Shown: positions 1-13,411 of the stretch, in pieces
Position numbering within the stretch: the first letter of the stretch is position 1
Layout: each line of letters starts with the position of its first letter
Origin: Aphelocoma coerulescens
Lineage: Eukaryota; Chordata; Aves; Passeriformes; Corvidae
Reading direction: 5' to 3'
Assembly: GCF_041296385.1 (NCBI RefSeq)
Contig: NC_091016.1
Location: 14,111,497 to 14,175,496 of the forward strand
DNA length: 64,000 bases
The notes under the pieces: model-generated
Seen by the model: the letters and a program-made list of their open reading frames with translations, nothing else
The model's database searches: none
What the model was told of the DNA's origin: nothing
Program-made: the position numbers and the translations under genes

Positions 1-203
1 TGTCTTGCTTTCTCTCACTGCTGTTGTGCTGGTACCACATCCAAAGCTTCTTCTCGAGGCCTGCCAGGTGAGAGAGGGCAAATTTTAGGTGCAAGGTTAG
101 AAAAAGGAAAGGGAAATAGAGAAGGCAGTGCAAATTTTGATTTCATGCAGACGCAATGCACCTCACACAGCAGCACAGTCCCTGTGGTGCAGGAGCCACT
201 GAC

Positions 204-297
204 AGGTCACAGAAGGAGCTGAGCTGGAAGGGACCCACAGGGATCATCGAGTCCAACTCCCAGCCCTGCACAGCACCAAATCCAAGAGTACCCAGTT
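204..297 (-). mobile_element. CR1 LINE 3'-end fragment (antisense)
   Basis: The stretch reads as the reverse complement of a CR1 3' end. It has the recognisable order of 'gagctggaagggaccca', then 'gatcatcgagtccaactcc', then 'agccctgcacagcacc'. CR1 is the dominant LINE family of birds, and most copies are 5'-truncated as here. Only about 95 bases are recognisable and no reverse-transcriptase coding remains. The borders are approximate. Confidence 0.75.
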
Positions 298-3200
298 GCT
301 GCAGGTTTTGGCTTCACAAAAGTTCCCTCTTCCCCTTTTTTGTTTTTCCTGGGATAAAGTATTTGCAATAAACCCACCCTCCCACTGAGTAAAGGTATAA
401 TTATGGATAGTTACTGATGCTGATCTATGTAATTAATGACAGTAGTTGGGCCAAGATGAAGCTTAAGGCATCTGGCTGAGTCTCCACCAAGCCCAAGCAG
501 CAAGAGCTGTTCCTGAATTTGAACATGAGCATGGAACCAATAAACAGACTACCCACAGGAGCAACTATGGATGAGGATGCACATTAAGTGTCACTATTTA
601 TACGTGCTTTACACCTCTTTTCTGCTAAAAATCCCTTCACCGTGTGGAAAAACACTTTTCTGCATTGAAATGGAAAAAATGCTGAGGCCAGGCAGTACTT
701 TCTATTGTTTCACCATAATCACAGGATTATGGTAAATCACAAGATTATTTGGGTGGATGTCAGAACTGGGTTTGGCTGAGGCAATCCCATGCATGGGGAC
801 CCTACACAGTAACACGAGCTCAGACATAAAACACCGAGCTGAGGCCAGAGCTGTGATATCTAATTGCATTTGCCTAGAAACTGCAGTCAGCATTTGTAAT
901 CCATAACAGGGAGTTTCAAAACAGCCTCCAATGTTTGTGAAACCTACGGCCGAATTTGTGTGCTGCAGTGTCAGGGGAGCTGAGGACACTCCATGGTTTT
1001 TGCTGCTCTGCTGCTTTGTGGTTCCCACCAAGATGCTGGCATGTCCTTTCCACACTGGCCTGCTCAGCTCCAGAGATCCTTTCCCTCTCAACACCTTCAC
1101 ATCACCTTTCAATCAATGGCTATTAAAAAGAACTTCTAAAAGTGTTTGTAGTTCTTCACAGCCTACATTTGAAGATAAATTCACAGTATGGAATAAAAAT
1201 CCACCCAAGTATAAAACACCCAGATTAATTCATGGCCCTTGTTTGTTCTTTCTGTCTTATCCTTCACTCCCTCCATCATTCATCAGAGGGCCAAAGTGGT
1301 GCAAATGAACTTCTGAATGCGTGACAACACGATCCATCTGAGAAACCTAACTCAGAAGCAATGATTTTTCTTACTTTTCTTTTTTCTCTTCCTTCTCAGG
1401 GCCCAAGAATGCTCATGAGAGCTTGCTAAGGAACCATTTTGATTTGCCTGTTTGTGTAAAAATAATCCATGTTTCCTTGACATGTTGAGAATACAACATG
1501 CCAGGAATAACTTGCATACTTTGGGAGGTCTTTCTGCTTGTGAAAGTCCAGCATGCTACTGGCTTTATGGAGAGGTCTAAAACATGCTTGTGGAACTTGT
1601 AAAAGGTCTTTCCAATGACTAATGCAGTCCATTTGTATGGACAGCTCATTCAATTAACAGAAATGCTAAGTCTTACAAGAAGCAATTGCTTTCTTATGCA
1701 AAACATGAAATGTGCTCATCCGGAAAAGGGCATTTCACATCTCCTAGCTAATAGTGAAAAAACAGACCATCACAAACTCCTTCCAGACTCTTCTTATTTG
1801 GATATGCTCCACATCATTTTCCCAGCCAGCATTTTCTTGGCCAGCATAAGCCTCTGGGAGGTCCTATCTGCACTCACATCTCTGCAGTTCCAGTCCCAGC
1901 CAGGCCCAGATAGTGAAGCAGAAGCAGGCTGAGGGTAACAGTATTTATCTTCACAATATGTGGCAATATGTGTCAAAGAAGAGTATCCTGGAGTCACGGT
2001 CTGAAGGGCTGCCATGTCCATGGCGCTGAAAGGGTTTTATGTAGCTGGTTTTTGCTTGTAGCATCTCCAGGTCGCAGTGTTGTAACTTTAATGGTTACAT
2101 GTAGGGAGATGTTTCTTAAGCTTTAGACTGTTCCCCTTGCTACCAGCTCTTTAAAGAGTTCTCTTACTGCTGCAGGAAAAGGCCAGGAAAGTTGGGCATA
2201 TTGCAACATTTTTAATAGGGAATTTATCTTGTAGGCAGCCTGCTCTGCTGTGCTTAATCTCCCAGTGAATATCAGAAAATACAAGATGTTGGAGAAACAC
2301 ATGGAAGCCTTGTGATCCCATGTGCTGCATGGTCACTTTTGCTTACACCTGTTTTTCTCAGCAAAGCAATGACAGCTCTTGTTAAAATCATTTGTTGATG
2401 GACTGAGGGCAACCTGGGAGCTGCACAGGCCCCAGTGCTCACTCTGTGCCTGACCTGCCCCATGGAGCAGAAGCCTCTGCTGGTATTTCTGCCCAGGCAT
2501 TTCTGTGGGCCCACAGGCAGAGATGGTGTTTGCAGTCACACCTACTTAGGACTTCGTGCTGCGTGAAAATGACTGCTCCTCACTCGTCTAGTTTTCAGCT
2601 GAAAAGATCTTGAATTTGATTACATCCTAAGGCACATCTGGTTGTAGCACTGCAGACTAGGTCCTTGAAAAACCACAAAGAAAAGGTGTTTGGGTTAAGA
2701 ATACTCTTGTGATTAAAAAAAATATTGAAAGTCCTCAAGTGTTTGTTTAAAGAAAATAATTTTCATTAAAATGCTGGCACAGTGTCAAGCAATTTGATTT
2801 TAATTTTGAAGTGTTGAAAATGCCCTCAGATCATTTCTGCAGCACTCCAGAACCCCAACGTGATCATAGAAAGCAAGTCACTTAAGAAATCAACTGCAGA
2901 ACTAAAATTCATTTCCTGTTTTCTAAGACAACAAAAAAGGGCCCAAGGCTCTTAAGTTTTTCTGACAAAGACCTTCTCACAAGCAGTTTTCAGCCAGGAA
3001 AGCGTGGTCTGCCTTTTTTCCCCCAAATAAAACAGAGTTTGCACATTCAGAAAGCTTCCAAGAACCACAAGTCATATGAATACAAATAATTTACTGGACT
3101 TTGGTACCAAGTACACTACTTCAAGCACTGCTCGGTTGGACCTGAAAGCAGTCTAAAGTCATTGCATTATTATGATTTTAAAGATGCTCAGTGATGCATA

Positions 3201-3745
3201 TTTTACAGCACTTGTACTCTGAGTTTCATCAAAGAAGCAGGTTGATCATTTCTTATTAGGATTTGATCTGGACTTTAGGATTTAGATGAGACATGCACCA
3301 GCGCTGAGTTTCTGTGTCTTCACCATCCCTGACTCCCTGGCTTCACTGAATCCTCAAAAAGTGTTCAAAATCAGAAAGTTTTGCTGGCTTGGGGTCAAAG
3401 TCTGACTTAGTTTTCACTAGAACCCACCTATCGGCCCAAATTCTCTCAAATTCAGGTTTAGGTTTCCTAAAGCTTCAGTTCATTGAACTTGGCTGGAGTA
3501 CAGCTCTTTCTTCAAAGAAACCAAGTGAAATTGTGTCTCCAGCTCACCTCAGAGGGGTGACCAGCCCCCAGCCAGGCAGGTTTTTTCACCAAGGTTTTGC
3601 TACCAGTACCACTTGTGACAAGATGTGCCTCCATCCAGCACAGAGAGGTTGCAATTTGCTGCAAGAACAGCTGTTGCCTCATTTTGGATTCAAGGAAAGC
3701 AGATTCCGTAAAACATTCTGCTAGGAAAGTTGGTTCCCATTTAGA

Positions 3746-3797
3746 AAGGAGAAAAAAAGATTGAAAAGAAAAATAAGAAAGAAAAAAAAAGACAAAT
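3746..3797. repeat. Purine-rich A/G low-complexity tract
   Basis: About 50 bases consist almost only of A with scattered G, in runs such as 'agaaagaaaaaaaaagac'. This is low complexity and could be the decayed tail of a retroposon, but I see no element next to it that would prove this. Confidence 0.6.
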
Positions 3798-3973
3798 ATG
3801 CCTCTGAGCAGGCCTTTGAATGCTCTCCTTTGTTAACCAATGCAGTTAACAAGCCTGAACATGACAAAAAGCTTCCTGTCAAGAGCATCCCAAACAAAAA
3901 CTTAAGCAGAACTTTACTATCTCATGGAGCCCTACAAGCCTCACAATTTTTAAATTTTATTTTTCCACAATTC

Positions 3974-3991
3974 TTTTTTTTTTTTTTTTTT
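3974..3991. repeat. Poly-T run (18 T)
   Basis: An uninterrupted run of 18 T. A second long T run lies near 4,160-4,174. These are simple homopolymers with no adjoining element that I can identify. Confidence 0.85.
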
Positions 3992-5229
3992 ACTAGCCAT
4001 TGTGTGCCTTGGGTTCTTGATGCTTACCCTGGGATACCAAAAAGTAGCCTTTATTTTGTGGGAGAGTGTTTTTGACAAATTAGGCCATTTTAGGTATCAA
4101 TAAAAGGCACATAAAAATTTATATCCACAAAATGCCTATTTAGAAAAGGCAGTTAACAATTTTTTTTTTTTTTTAATGTCACTACCATTCTCTAGATTTA
4201 GTGTCTACCCCATTTTTTCAGTTCTCCACAGTAGCTTTTGCTGGGTTCACCATAATCCTCACATTATCTACATATGCTCACTCTTCATCAGCATATTTAC
4301 TTGGAGGCAGGTAAGAAATTAGAGATAAGTTAGTTCACTGTTGAATCACTTGACATAAATTATTCAGGGTGTTAATCCTGATGCATGTGGGCTGGGAAGA
4401 GGGAAGAGAGGACTGTTTTTTTGGGTTTGGTAGCTGTTCCTCCACTGTGCTTCGCACATGTGGCAAGGCAAGGGCAATAAATCAGAACAAAGGAAATAAA
4501 GAACGAAGGCATTAGGGACCATGTGTTCTGGAAGAAAAACTTGGCTCACCACTAAAGCAGCATTGCCTTATAATGGATCTTTAAAATTCAGATGCAGAAA
4601 GAGACGGACAAAATTATATAAATACAAGAGACTTGCAGGTCTGTGCAGCTTTCAAGCAGTACTGCAAGCCAGTCCATCTTGCCAGCCCATCCTGGGCCAG
4701 GACAGGCAGATCCCATGCTCCACACCAGCAGGACTGCAGCAGGGGTGGCAGCACAGCTCATCCTAAGCAATACTGTGACACATTAGGTTCAGACAAAGCA
4801 TTGAGGGCTTCAACCCAACCCAGGAAGCTGACACACTGTTTTCCAGGACCAGAGCTCTCTCCAGCTGCTGTTGACAGACCTATTGCAAGGTCTGCTAGGA
4901 GCTATCCATGTCAGCTAGGAACATGCTGCTGTTGGAGTCATTTGCCATCCCTGGGATCTGTACAACCCTCACACTCCAGTGTCAGGGCAGCAGTTTCACA
5001 CAGCCAGGAGGACTCTATTCCCAGCCTTGGGCAGGCAGAAACTGCTCAACAGAAGGAGGAACTACTTTGAAGCAGATTTACCAAGGTATTTAGGAGAACA
5101 GACACAAAGAGAGGTGCCCAGTGAGGTTTCCCAAGGCCTCCAAGTGGGTCAAGCTCTTCAGACTCAATCCCTGAAATGGGAATTTTCCTCCTCTCTCCCT
5201 CCAATCTCCCAAAGAACTTAATGTATTTG

Positions 5230-5580
5230 GCTTGCATGGCAAGGTGCTGATAGGATGGGGGGCTGCAGGGGTGGCTTCCATAGGAAGCTGCTGGAAGCTT
5301 CCCCCACCTCTGACAGGGCCAATGCCAGCCAGCTCCAAGACAGAGCTGCTGCTGGTCAAAGCTGGGACAATCAGGAATGATAGTAATGCCTCTGTGACAA
5401 CACATTTGAGAAGGAAAGAAGAAAGGTCATTGGGCAGACATCATTGCAGCCAGAGAAGAGAGGAGGGAGAATATGTGAGAGGAACAGCTCTGCAGACACC
5501 AAGGTCAGTGGAGAAAGAGGGGAAGGAGGCGTTCAAACCACCACACTTTTAAAAGGCCAAGAAGTGCCTCTCTGCATGTT
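5230..5580 (+). mobile_element. Endogenous-retrovirus LTR fragment (5' half), passerine type
   Basis: This copy shares an exact 23-base block (5,318-5,340) with the LTR in the intron at 58,600-59,075. After it the copy continues with 'gcctctgtgacaacacattt', an 'agaagg' purine block and 'ctctgcagacaccaaggtc'. I recognise that order from an abundant songbird LTR family. The 3' LTR half is missing and no viral coding sequence is attached, so this is a truncated relic. The borders and family name are from memory and approximate. Confidence 0.6.
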
Positions 5581-6726
5581 TGGGGACCCAAATGCCTCTG
5601 CAGAGAATTTTACATTTCATGGCCCTTCCCCTCCTCCTATGAGCTGCCCATGGGACTCCCAGCCAGGCTGGTGGCCAAGGTCAGCACTGGACTGACCAGT
5701 GCTAAGGGCAGTAAAGCAATCTTGGCTGCTGGCAGGGCACAAGAAATCCCAAGAGGATGACAGGGCTCCTGTTTGTCTGTCCTGTGCCTATTAACTTCTG
5801 AGGGTAAATGGTCTCTATTTCACTTAATGCAACAGCCTTGCTGCCAGTCTTCTGCCCATACATTTTAGGCCAACTAGTCTAGCATTAAATATATCCTACA
5901 TACACTTGTTGTGATATTAGCCTGCCTTTCCAAATTTTCCTGGTTTCTTCATGCTTTATCCATTCCAAGCTTAAATAAAAGCAAAGCCCAGATTCCAAGA
6001 ACCGAGTAAGGTGGAGGCTGTGGAAAGGAATAGAGAGGGAATAGAGCTATAAATGGAATCAGGGAAGCATGGCTTGGTGTGATTAATGAGCTTACATCTG
6101 TGACGGGTGCTTGCTATAAACAGCAGGTAGAGAAGTAAAGCCAGCAGCAGAAAGTGCTCAGGAGCAAGGGAGGTGGAGCCAGGTCTCCCCACACCAGCAG
6201 TGAGCTGCCTGGCTGCTCAGTGGGTGCTGGTGGGGACAAGCACAACTCCTCTTCAGTGGGGTTTGGGGTACATAAGAACACTGGGGAACAGCATGCATCC
6301 TTCCAGAAACCTGGGAGAAAAGAGGGATCAAAAAAAAATAGACAATTGCCTTACTAGCAGCAAAAGAACAAAGTCCTGGCTAAAGGTGCAGCTAGAAAGT
6401 GCCTGTGATTTTACTCTCCTTCCCTGGGATTTTCCTCTAGCAGGGATATCCCTGGTGCCCACACAGTGTGGTTTGCAGCCACCTGGCACACAGGGCAGCC
6501 CCAGTGGGGTAGAAAGAGAAGGACTTTGGAAAGACTGAGGGACTAATGATCAGGGAAAATGCAGTGCAGGTTGGAGCAGTGGTTCTGCAGTATTCAACAG
6601 GACCCCAGCATTGCCATTCCTAAGGATAAATGTGCAAATGAAGCATCTCAAATCCTCTTGCTGGTTTAAAAACAGGAAAACACAAGCAAACAAAAAAATT
6701 CAATGGGAAACAAAACCAAAATCCCA

Positions 6727-6757
6727 AACAAACAAACAAACAAACAACAACAAACAC
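6727..6757. repeat. (AAAC)n simple repeat
   Basis: Several consecutive AAAC units grade into AAC units. It is a short tetranucleotide microsatellite with no gene nearby. Confidence 0.8.
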
Positions 6758-9700
6758 CAAACCCTGCTGCTTTTTAATATTACATTGTAATGAAAACTGA
6801 AACGTCCTCTTTGTTCTCTGTTCCATGATCCATTGATCCACCCCTCTGAGGAAAGCTTGTGAGAAGCTTTCTTCTTCAAGTTGTGAGAAAATGGAGAATA
6901 GACAAAATTGAGATTCCAGAGGTGAATAATTATGGATCAATTCAATGCAGACTGGGGATTTTTTTATAAATAAACTGGCCAAGACTGAATTATTGCTAAA
7001 ACAAAATATCAATTTTAAACAGTGAAAATAGAAGCTGTGTAAACCAAGCTACTCAGAGTCTTTAAAGAAAACTACTGGGTTACTCAACATAGCAAGCTCT
7101 ATAACTCCAGCCCACTCCAGCTTGATTTTCCCTTGTTTCAGTGCAGAAAAAGTTTCCAGTGCTTGTAGCAACCAACTCAGCTCACTTTGTTCCTGCTGGG
7201 CAGTTTTTGCAGCAGTGCAGAGGCAATGGGGGTCAGGATCTGGCCCCCTACATGCACAGTTTTAAAGATTATCATTCAGCTGAAGCCACTGTGAGGAAGA
7301 AAAAATGCTAAGCCCAGAGCCTGAGTTGTTTCTCTGACTCTGAATGCTATCAAACATAATATTTTATTTGGCTGGTTATAGAAAATGTGTGGCAAAGCCT
7401 CCATTTTTGGGGAAGGTTTGCCCTGCGGCACAAAAAGGAAAGAAAAATAGCTGAACTTTATTCTGCCTGTCTCTGCAATGCACATCCTCGCACCCACACA
7501 AGCTGCTCTCACCTGAATTTTAAGTTCTGGATACATATGATAACTCTATTTACTCTGCAGAAATACCAACAAGGTCCCAATCAAAGATTAACATCAGGAT
7601 CTGCAGGGTAGGTGCAAACAGGAAAGCATCCCCATGAAGCGTTTATACTCCAAGAAAAATGGGAAGGTTCAAGATTATCAGTTTTTTAAAAGGACATGAA
7701 AAGTAGCAAATTCAGGACAGAGTTGAACAGCAAAACACATTCCCCAGTGTCCTACTGTGTTCAGCAGCAGCAAGAAAATTGTTCGGTGCTCAGGTGTCTT
7801 AGACCTGAGTACCAGGCTGAGAGACCAGTGTACATGATCATTTTTGGGGGGAAAGGGCTTTGTATTTAAAGTTCCAGTTCCAATTCTGACCTAACATCAG
7901 GCCCCAAATATGGTCTTTCCCTTGTAATAAACCAACCAACCCCAAGCAAACCCAACAAAAAAGGAACAATTACTCATTTACCCACTAGAAACCTCTCACT
8001 TGTCAGTGAACTCCACCAGCATTTGAAGGGGAGCCAAAGGGTGAGAGGCATTACAATGCACAGGAGGAGCACAACAAGAGTGTTGTTTGCTGTTTTCCCT
8101 ATCCTGACAGCTGCTCCTGATGTACCCAACCCTCTATTAAACCTTCCTTAAGCACCTTGTACAACGGGAAGGGTCCTTTTCCCAGCAGGGCTAGGAGGTC
8201 TTTAAGCTGCTAGCCAGCTGGGAGGGTGTGAGTTCACTGCAGCCACACGAGGGGAGGCTCAGGATCTCACCCTTCCCTCAGGAAGGCTGATGCTGTGCCA
8301 GCACACACAAAGGGTGCACACACATGTTCTCTGTACTGGCTCAGCTCCAGCAATGCTTATTTCCAGCTGAGGAGCTGTATCAAGCACAGCAGGAGATAAA
8401 ATTTCCAGCCTTTCCATCTGTTCCTGTAGACAAAATGACATAATAAAGATATTTCTAAACATCTCCAAGCACGTAGATGGCTGGGACAGTGATAGCCATT
8501 GCCCTACTTCCTTCATCAGGGGCAAAGCCTCTATTCCCTAAAGCCTCTCCTCAACTGAGCCACGACAGGACCTATAACTCACCTCCTTCTTTTCCCCTAG
8601 AGACTGACCAGCTGTTCCCCCAAGCTCCCTTTGTCCATCAGTGGGGGACAAGCCCTCTGTTTGGGACACCTGTGCCCTGCAGTCAGCACAGCACATTCTC
8701 AGTGGGTTTGCTAATCAGGACACCACTAACGCCCCCTGAGCTGGGAGCCTGTGACTCAGCTGTGGGCTCGATGCCACTCAGCAGCTGGCACTTGGCACAG
8801 GGGCTGTGTGACTCAGGCTGGCAGGAGCCTTTGGAGATGCCTTCCCCTGATTTATATCTGCAAGGGATCCTTTGTGTTCGGACCCTATTGTTGGCATGCC
8901 AGCCTCGCTGTAGAAATCTGGAGTTAATATACTCCACTTTCCAATCACAGCAGCTCTTCCAGGGCGCAGCTTTGCAGGGCTGGCAGTGCTTGCTCCCGCA
9001 CCATCGGCCAGCACGGCTGCTGATGCCTTTTACCTTGGAAAAATCCTGTGATTTCACACAGGGGCAACCCCAGGGAAAGCCCAGGTTTGCAGTGCCTGGT
9101 AGTCTGCCTCCGTCTTGCTCCATCTCCTTATCCCTTTTGTTGTGGGGTTTGGAGCCCATGCTCTTGCAGACCTACCCCTAAGTGCAAGAAGGCTCTTGGC
9201 ACCAGCAAGTTGGGCTCCCACCGAGAAATCAGAAAATTTCAAAAAAAGAGGAAAAAGAAAGACAAAAGATGAATGTGTGAGTTCATTTATGGAGCTGTAT
9301 AAACAATGGGGCCATCTCTACCCCTCCCCAGAACAGATGACACTTTACAGAGGGTAGAGGGACTCACACATGGCACTGCATCCTTTCTCCCATGGCAGAT
9401 TTGTGGCTTGCTTGTGGGTGATCAGTCAAAAAGGGTGGAAGCAACTTTCACTTCTCAGCATTCCCACGGGACAGGTATGCTTCGGAGCTGGCTACATTCC
9501 AGCAGAGTGATTCACTTTCTTTAAGCCATATTTTTGGCTTCTATAAGCTGGATCGACATCAGTGGAGCTACACCAGTTTACATCAGCCCAAGCATACAGG
9601 TCCACATTTTCAGGGAAAGCTCAGTTCTGGAAAGTTTTGAGCAGCTCCTTGGTGCTGCAGGCTGGATGCCCCTGCAGACAATGAGCCCGGCCTGGGAGGA

Positions 9701-12700
9701 TGTGGGAATGCTCTTTTGCTTTGTGTTACCCTGGAGGACAAATGAGGCAGATCTCGTCACAGTGAATGACAATGGGAAAACAAGAGGAAACATCCAGCAA
9801 ACAAAATAAAACACTTCAGGACTGAAACTGGGAGCTGGGGCTGGAAGAGAGCTGGAACAGACTCCAGAGAGCCCCTGATGCACAGGGTCCAGCAGGATCA
9901 GGCCGTGACACTCATCACCCCCATGGGACAGGGTGTCAACAGCTTTTCCTACCAAGAACTGAAAGGGTTAAAGCACTTCCATTCAGACACCCAGAGGAAA
10001 ACGGGCAAACACAGGATGGCCGTGTGTTACTATAATTAACACTTCAATGCTGATCCTGTGCAGTGCTGGGCACTCGAGATGAAGGGATGTGTTCAGCTCC
10101 CGCCCTGTTCATGCCAAACTAACCAAGGCTAAACAGGGCTTACAGCCATCCTCTTTCTCCAGCCCTTTCTGGAGATTTGTTCCTCAGCAAATCCCTCTTC
10201 CAAAACCTGACAAAAATCTACACGTTAAGAAGCTTGGAAACCGGTGTGAGAATCAGGCAGAGCCAGAGAGCAAGGTTGTATGTTAAACACTGTGATTTTC
10301 TTCAGGAGCATTCACCCAGGGATAGCAGCACTCTTTGCAAAACAGGGTTCAGCACAAGTAACCCCATCTTACACCAGGAGAACAGGAGCCATGGACATTA
10401 AAGGCTGCTGCTGTTACAATAAAACCAAGCCCTGCAAATACCATAGGCACCTTAAGAAAGATTTTGGGAGCATTTGGGCACCTTGGTTGAAAACTACCAT
10501 CTGGGAGCTCCATATTCCCATTCTGCTGCTGCCTAGCCCTGGAGGTGCCCGAACTTGCCCACTGCCTCCTGGTTTGACTCACAGCCTCCCTGAGCGGCTG
10601 TGAACCTGCTATCAGGTGTGCTCAGAGCTGCTGCCATCCAAGCATCTCCCCTCCAGCTCTCAGGTGAGTGCTGCCGTGTCCCCATCCCCAGCAGGAACCA
10701 CCCTGGGAGCTGCAGGGGGAGCACACTGGGGCACAGCCTGCAGGAGATGAGCACCACAGCCCCCCAGGCAGTGCCTTCTGCTGCAGCAGCACGGGAGGTC
10801 GGGCTCTCCCTGGGAACACCCCCGTGCTGCCCCATGCAGCTCCCATCCTCTCTGCTGCCCGCCCTGTGGGGCACCAGGAGCTCCCCAACAGCCCTTCCAA
10901 CCTCCCAGCCGTGAGCACAGCCAGCAAGAGCTGCATTTCCCCCCTTCACAGGGATGCCACGGCATCCTGGAAGACAGCAACGAACTGCAGCAGTTGCCCA
11001 GCCTCTTCCTTACCCTGCAAAGATGCCAGGGTAACACAGGCTGGGGTCGGCTCTGGTTTTTGTCGCTTTTTTCAGTATAACCCGCGCTTGAGGCAGAGCT
11101 TTGTTTGATAAATTGCACACCCATTTCTCCTCCTGTCCTGTTAACAGCTTGGTTTCAGACAAAGCACAGTAAGCGCCTGTGGTAAGTAACTGCTGAAGCC
11201 CAGCTCCCCCCACACTGTCAGCCTCTGCAGTTTTCCCAAACACAATCAACAACCTGGCCTAGGGCTTATCTACACACTTCCAAAATTCTTCATCTGACAA
11301 CTAATGATGCATTAATCACTGTCAGACCACGATCTTTTGTTTCTGCTTCTCTGCAGGCATCTGTCAGGATCACAAAGGATTCACATTGCACTAGCCTGGG
11401 TACAGAAGCTCAGCCCCTCTGCAGACACTCGTCGGTGTTTTGTGATCCCTTCAGGAACCACTTCACCTGTCCTTCCCCTCCTTCACTCACCACTTATATT
11501 TCTAGCCCTGGATATCTGCTGTCTCTTGGGCAAGCATGGGTCCTTTTTCACAAGCAGCACTAGAAGAGAGGATCACCAAAATCCTTCCCTGCAGCATTGT
11601 TCCTGTTTGGGCACCCTGGTTCCCGATTCATTTAACAATGCTGAGAAGGTGCCTATTCTCTCCTTCACATCTGCTTTTATATGGTTCACCTCTAACCTTC
11701 CATCCACACAGCACTCTAGAGCATGCAGTATTCAAGAGTATGAGACATCCTGCTCAAAATTAAGTGACCCTCCTTGCAAAGCCTGTGGGATGATGACCAA
11801 ACACCAAAGCAATCTCTGGGAGGCATCCAAGCTCCACCTCAGCAGACAAACCAGCTGCACCACTTCTTCGAATGAGCCCCAACAGACTGAAGTACACTCC
11901 CCCTTTTACATCTCAGGAGCCTGGGCCCAGCTGTCCACAGGAAGTGACACCCCCAGGAGATGGAGGGACATCAAGGGTTCGTCTCCACATGGAAGCTGTA
12001 AGGGTTTATGAACGCTGGTGCAGTGCAAAGAGCCTCTGGAGGTGGTACAGTTTGACACAGTGAAGCTGTTCCACACACAGAGGCACAGCTGCTTCCAAAG
12101 GCAAAAGGAATTAAGCTACACTTAAATAAAATGAATTTTTAAAATTATAGCTTTTCCTCAAATGCAACCTGCTTCCATGAACAGGGGTGTTGGGCCTGCA
12201 TGTCCTGAGCCTTCTCTGCAGCAGCAGCCAGGAAAGTCCATTCGACCACCCTTCACTGCTGAGCACTGCCTGAGGAAGTCTCTGCTCTCCCTCCCATGAG
12301 AGTTTCTGTGCATGATCCAGCAGCCATCTACGAAAAGCTATTTGGAAAATGAATGAGTTCACTATGACAGAGGAGAGGAACACAAGAGAGCATCTCTCTG
12401 GGTGCATGGGGGAAGTTTCAGCAGGTGTTTGGATCACACAGTGCTCTCTCCATTTCTCAAACATATCCCAGGTGCTGGAGTTGCTTCAGCTCCTGTTTTT
12501 GTCTCTATAGTAAAGGCCTGAGAAGCAGAAATAGACAAAAACAAGCAGAAAACAAAATCAAGTATTTGTATGTGATGCAGTAGCTTTTTTTCTAATAATC
12601 TTGGAGTGTGTAGGCTTTAGAGAAGGAAAATGCTTGGCACAGCCAGCACACCATCATCAGTGATGGCACCGATGGTGGAAGTGTAACCTGACACAAGAGC

Positions 12701-13379
12701 ACCTTTTCCTGTTGGGAGATTTCTCTTACAGCTCCTTCCCTGAGACAAATCTAAAGCAGGAAGGTTTCTTGCTCCCAAAACTGGAATTCTCTGAGTGTTA
12801 CACTGCCAGAGATTTAAATGTTTTATTTATACTGGGCAATTCCCTCCTGTAAAGAAACTCCAGAAGTTCCTATAGCCCCAGCATTGCAATGGATCCCCAT
12901 CTGCTGGAAGGTTGCTGGAATCAAATGTTGCTCCAGCCAGGGCTTCCTGGCCTGCTGTGCTGCTCAGAAACCTCCAAAAACACGGCTGAGTCTTCTTAGA
13001 GCCTCACTTCTCGTATATTTCTGAATCTTAATGGACTCGAGTGGTTCCAGCTGCCAGCTGACACTGCAGAAAGGACAGAGCCAGACCAGCCCACACTTGT
13101 CCCTCCCCACCAGCAGGTCTATTTGTGGCCCTGTGCAGTGCCAGAAATAAACTGCTTTCCTTGGAGAGACCCACAGCCAAGTGCTGGGCTCTCCACAGAG
13201 GGCACAGCAGCCTCAAAGATACTCATTTTAGCTCTGATTTCAAAGTGCTCACCAAGGGGTTTTAGAAGGCTGGAAGTGCTCTTGATAGTCGTGGTGAGGT
13301 GGGAAGAGGAGGGAGGTAAAAATTAAATTTGTCTGCCCTCCTCATCCTTGGAAAGCAGTCCTTCAGGGTGTGCCTGCTC

Positions 13380-13411
13380 CCTCTCATCTCCTCTCATCTC
13401 ATCTCTTCTAG
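13380..13411. repeat. Imperfect CTCAT/CTCCT pyrimidine repeat
   Basis: Repeated 'ctctcatctc' type units form a short polypyrimidine block. No adjacent exon follows that would make it a splice acceptor tract that I can support. Confidence 0.6.

Noticed and set aside
8477..9181. 234-codon open frame on the + strand
   Set aside because: No recognisable domain, no clear splice partners, and an overlapping frame of similar length on the opposite strand. Probably chance.
10533..10960. GC-rich patch with several overlapping open frames, a possible gene or CpG island
   Set aside because: CpG dinucleotides are sparse, frames occur in both strands equally, and there are no exon-like boundaries.
11337..12011. 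224-codon open frame on the + strand
   Set aside because: Composition is not protein-like, no domain or signal, and no flanking gene structure. Probably chance.
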